Source of the DNA: Burkholderiales bacterium
Lineage (GTDB): Bacteria; Pseudomonadota; Gammaproteobacteria; Burkholderiales; SG8-41
Assembly (NCBI GenBank): GCA_019746155.1
Contig: JAIESJ010000144.1
Coordinates: 1 to 14,701 of the forward strand
Reading direction: 5' to 3'
Length of the DNA stretch: 14,701 bases
Positions 14,560-14,701 of the stretch are shown here, piece after piece. The notes under the pieces are model-generated. The model worked only from the letters and a program-made list of their open reading frames with translations, did not search any database and had not been told where the DNA came from. The position numbers were made by a program, and so were the translations under genes. Position 1 is the first letter of the stretch. Each line of letters starts with the position of its first letter.

Positions 14560-14701
14560 TCAGGCGGGCAGACGGATGGTTACGGTCAATCCCCCTTCCG
14601 GTTCGTTGCGAGCCGAAATATCACCGCCATGCAGTCGCACGGCGCGCTCGGCGATGGCGAGCCCCAGGCCGTATCCGCCGCTCATGCGATCCCGCGCCGC
14701 C
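14560..14701 (-). CDS. Sensor histidine kinase, C-terminal 46 residues (partial at right edge)
   Basis: Translating the minus strand from the right edge gives 46 codons ending in TGA at 14562-14560. The piece contains the G2 box of the HATPase_c domain, GYGLGLAIAERAVRLHGGD, followed by the usual final strands (ISARNEPEGGLTVTIRLPA). The AERAVRLHGG wording is common in CpxA/EnvZ-like proteobacterial kinases that act with an OmpR-type response regulator. The sensor part and any regulator gene lie outside the window. It is co-directional with sat but 300 bases away, and the signal it senses cannot be inferred. Confidence 0.85.
   Translation of the reverse strand, partial: AARDRMSGGYGLGLAIAERAVRLHGGDISARNEPEGGLTVTIRLPA

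Noticed and set aside
1..14701. CRISPR array, tRNA/rRNA, insertion sequence or prophage
   Set aside because: No regularly spaced repeats, no cloverleaf or rRNA-like segment, and no transposase or integrase motif was seen on either strand.

Overview
The window reads as part of a chromosome from a chemolithoautotrophic sulfur-oxidising proteobacterium. It is GC-rich and densely packed. The combination of aprM-aprB-aprA, a dissimilatory-type sat and a cbbQ/cbbO RuBisCO-activase pair points to Betaproteobacteria of the Thiobacillus/Sulfuricella kind, although a gammaproteobacterium cannot be excluded by eye. I see no tRNA, rRNA, CRISPR array, transposase or phage gene.

Layout. (1) 1-4195, minus strand: a branched-chain-amino-acid-type ABC transporter operon, transcribed as substrate-binding protein, LivG, LivF, a puzzling 30-codon open stretch, LivM, LivH (LivH runs off the left edge). 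The stop of one gene overlaps the start of the next at livG/livF and livM/livH, and also at the small ORF/livM junction. (2) 4383-8026, minus strand: a metallophosphoesterase (TTG start), a 34-codon GTG-start ORF, cbbQ and cbbO. No RuBisCO gene is visible beside them. (3) 8027-8336: a 310-base divergent intergenic region. (4) 8337-12790, plus strand: aprM, aprB, aprA, then an unrecognised 135-aa protein, a SlyD-like FKBP protein and a 55-aa protein. (5) 12996-13025: a hairpin flanked by A-runs and T-runs that can terminate both strands. (6) 13042-14259, minus strand: sat, convergent with the apr cluster, starting at GTG. (7) 14560-14701, minus strand: the C-terminal end of a sensor histidine kinase.

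How it works together. AprBA oxidises sulfite plus AMP to APS, and AprM is the probable membrane partner that passes electrons to the quinone pool. Sat then converts APS plus pyrophosphate to ATP and sulfate. Together these are the AMP-dependent branch of sulfite oxidation. CbbQ (AAA+ motor) and CbbO (vWA adaptor) would reactivate RuBisCO encoded elsewhere, so energy generation and CO2 fixation genes lie back to back around one intergenic region. The three small genes after aprA are the best candidates for little-described parts of the apr system. The transporter and the kinase are neighbours without a demonstrable link to sulfur metabolism.
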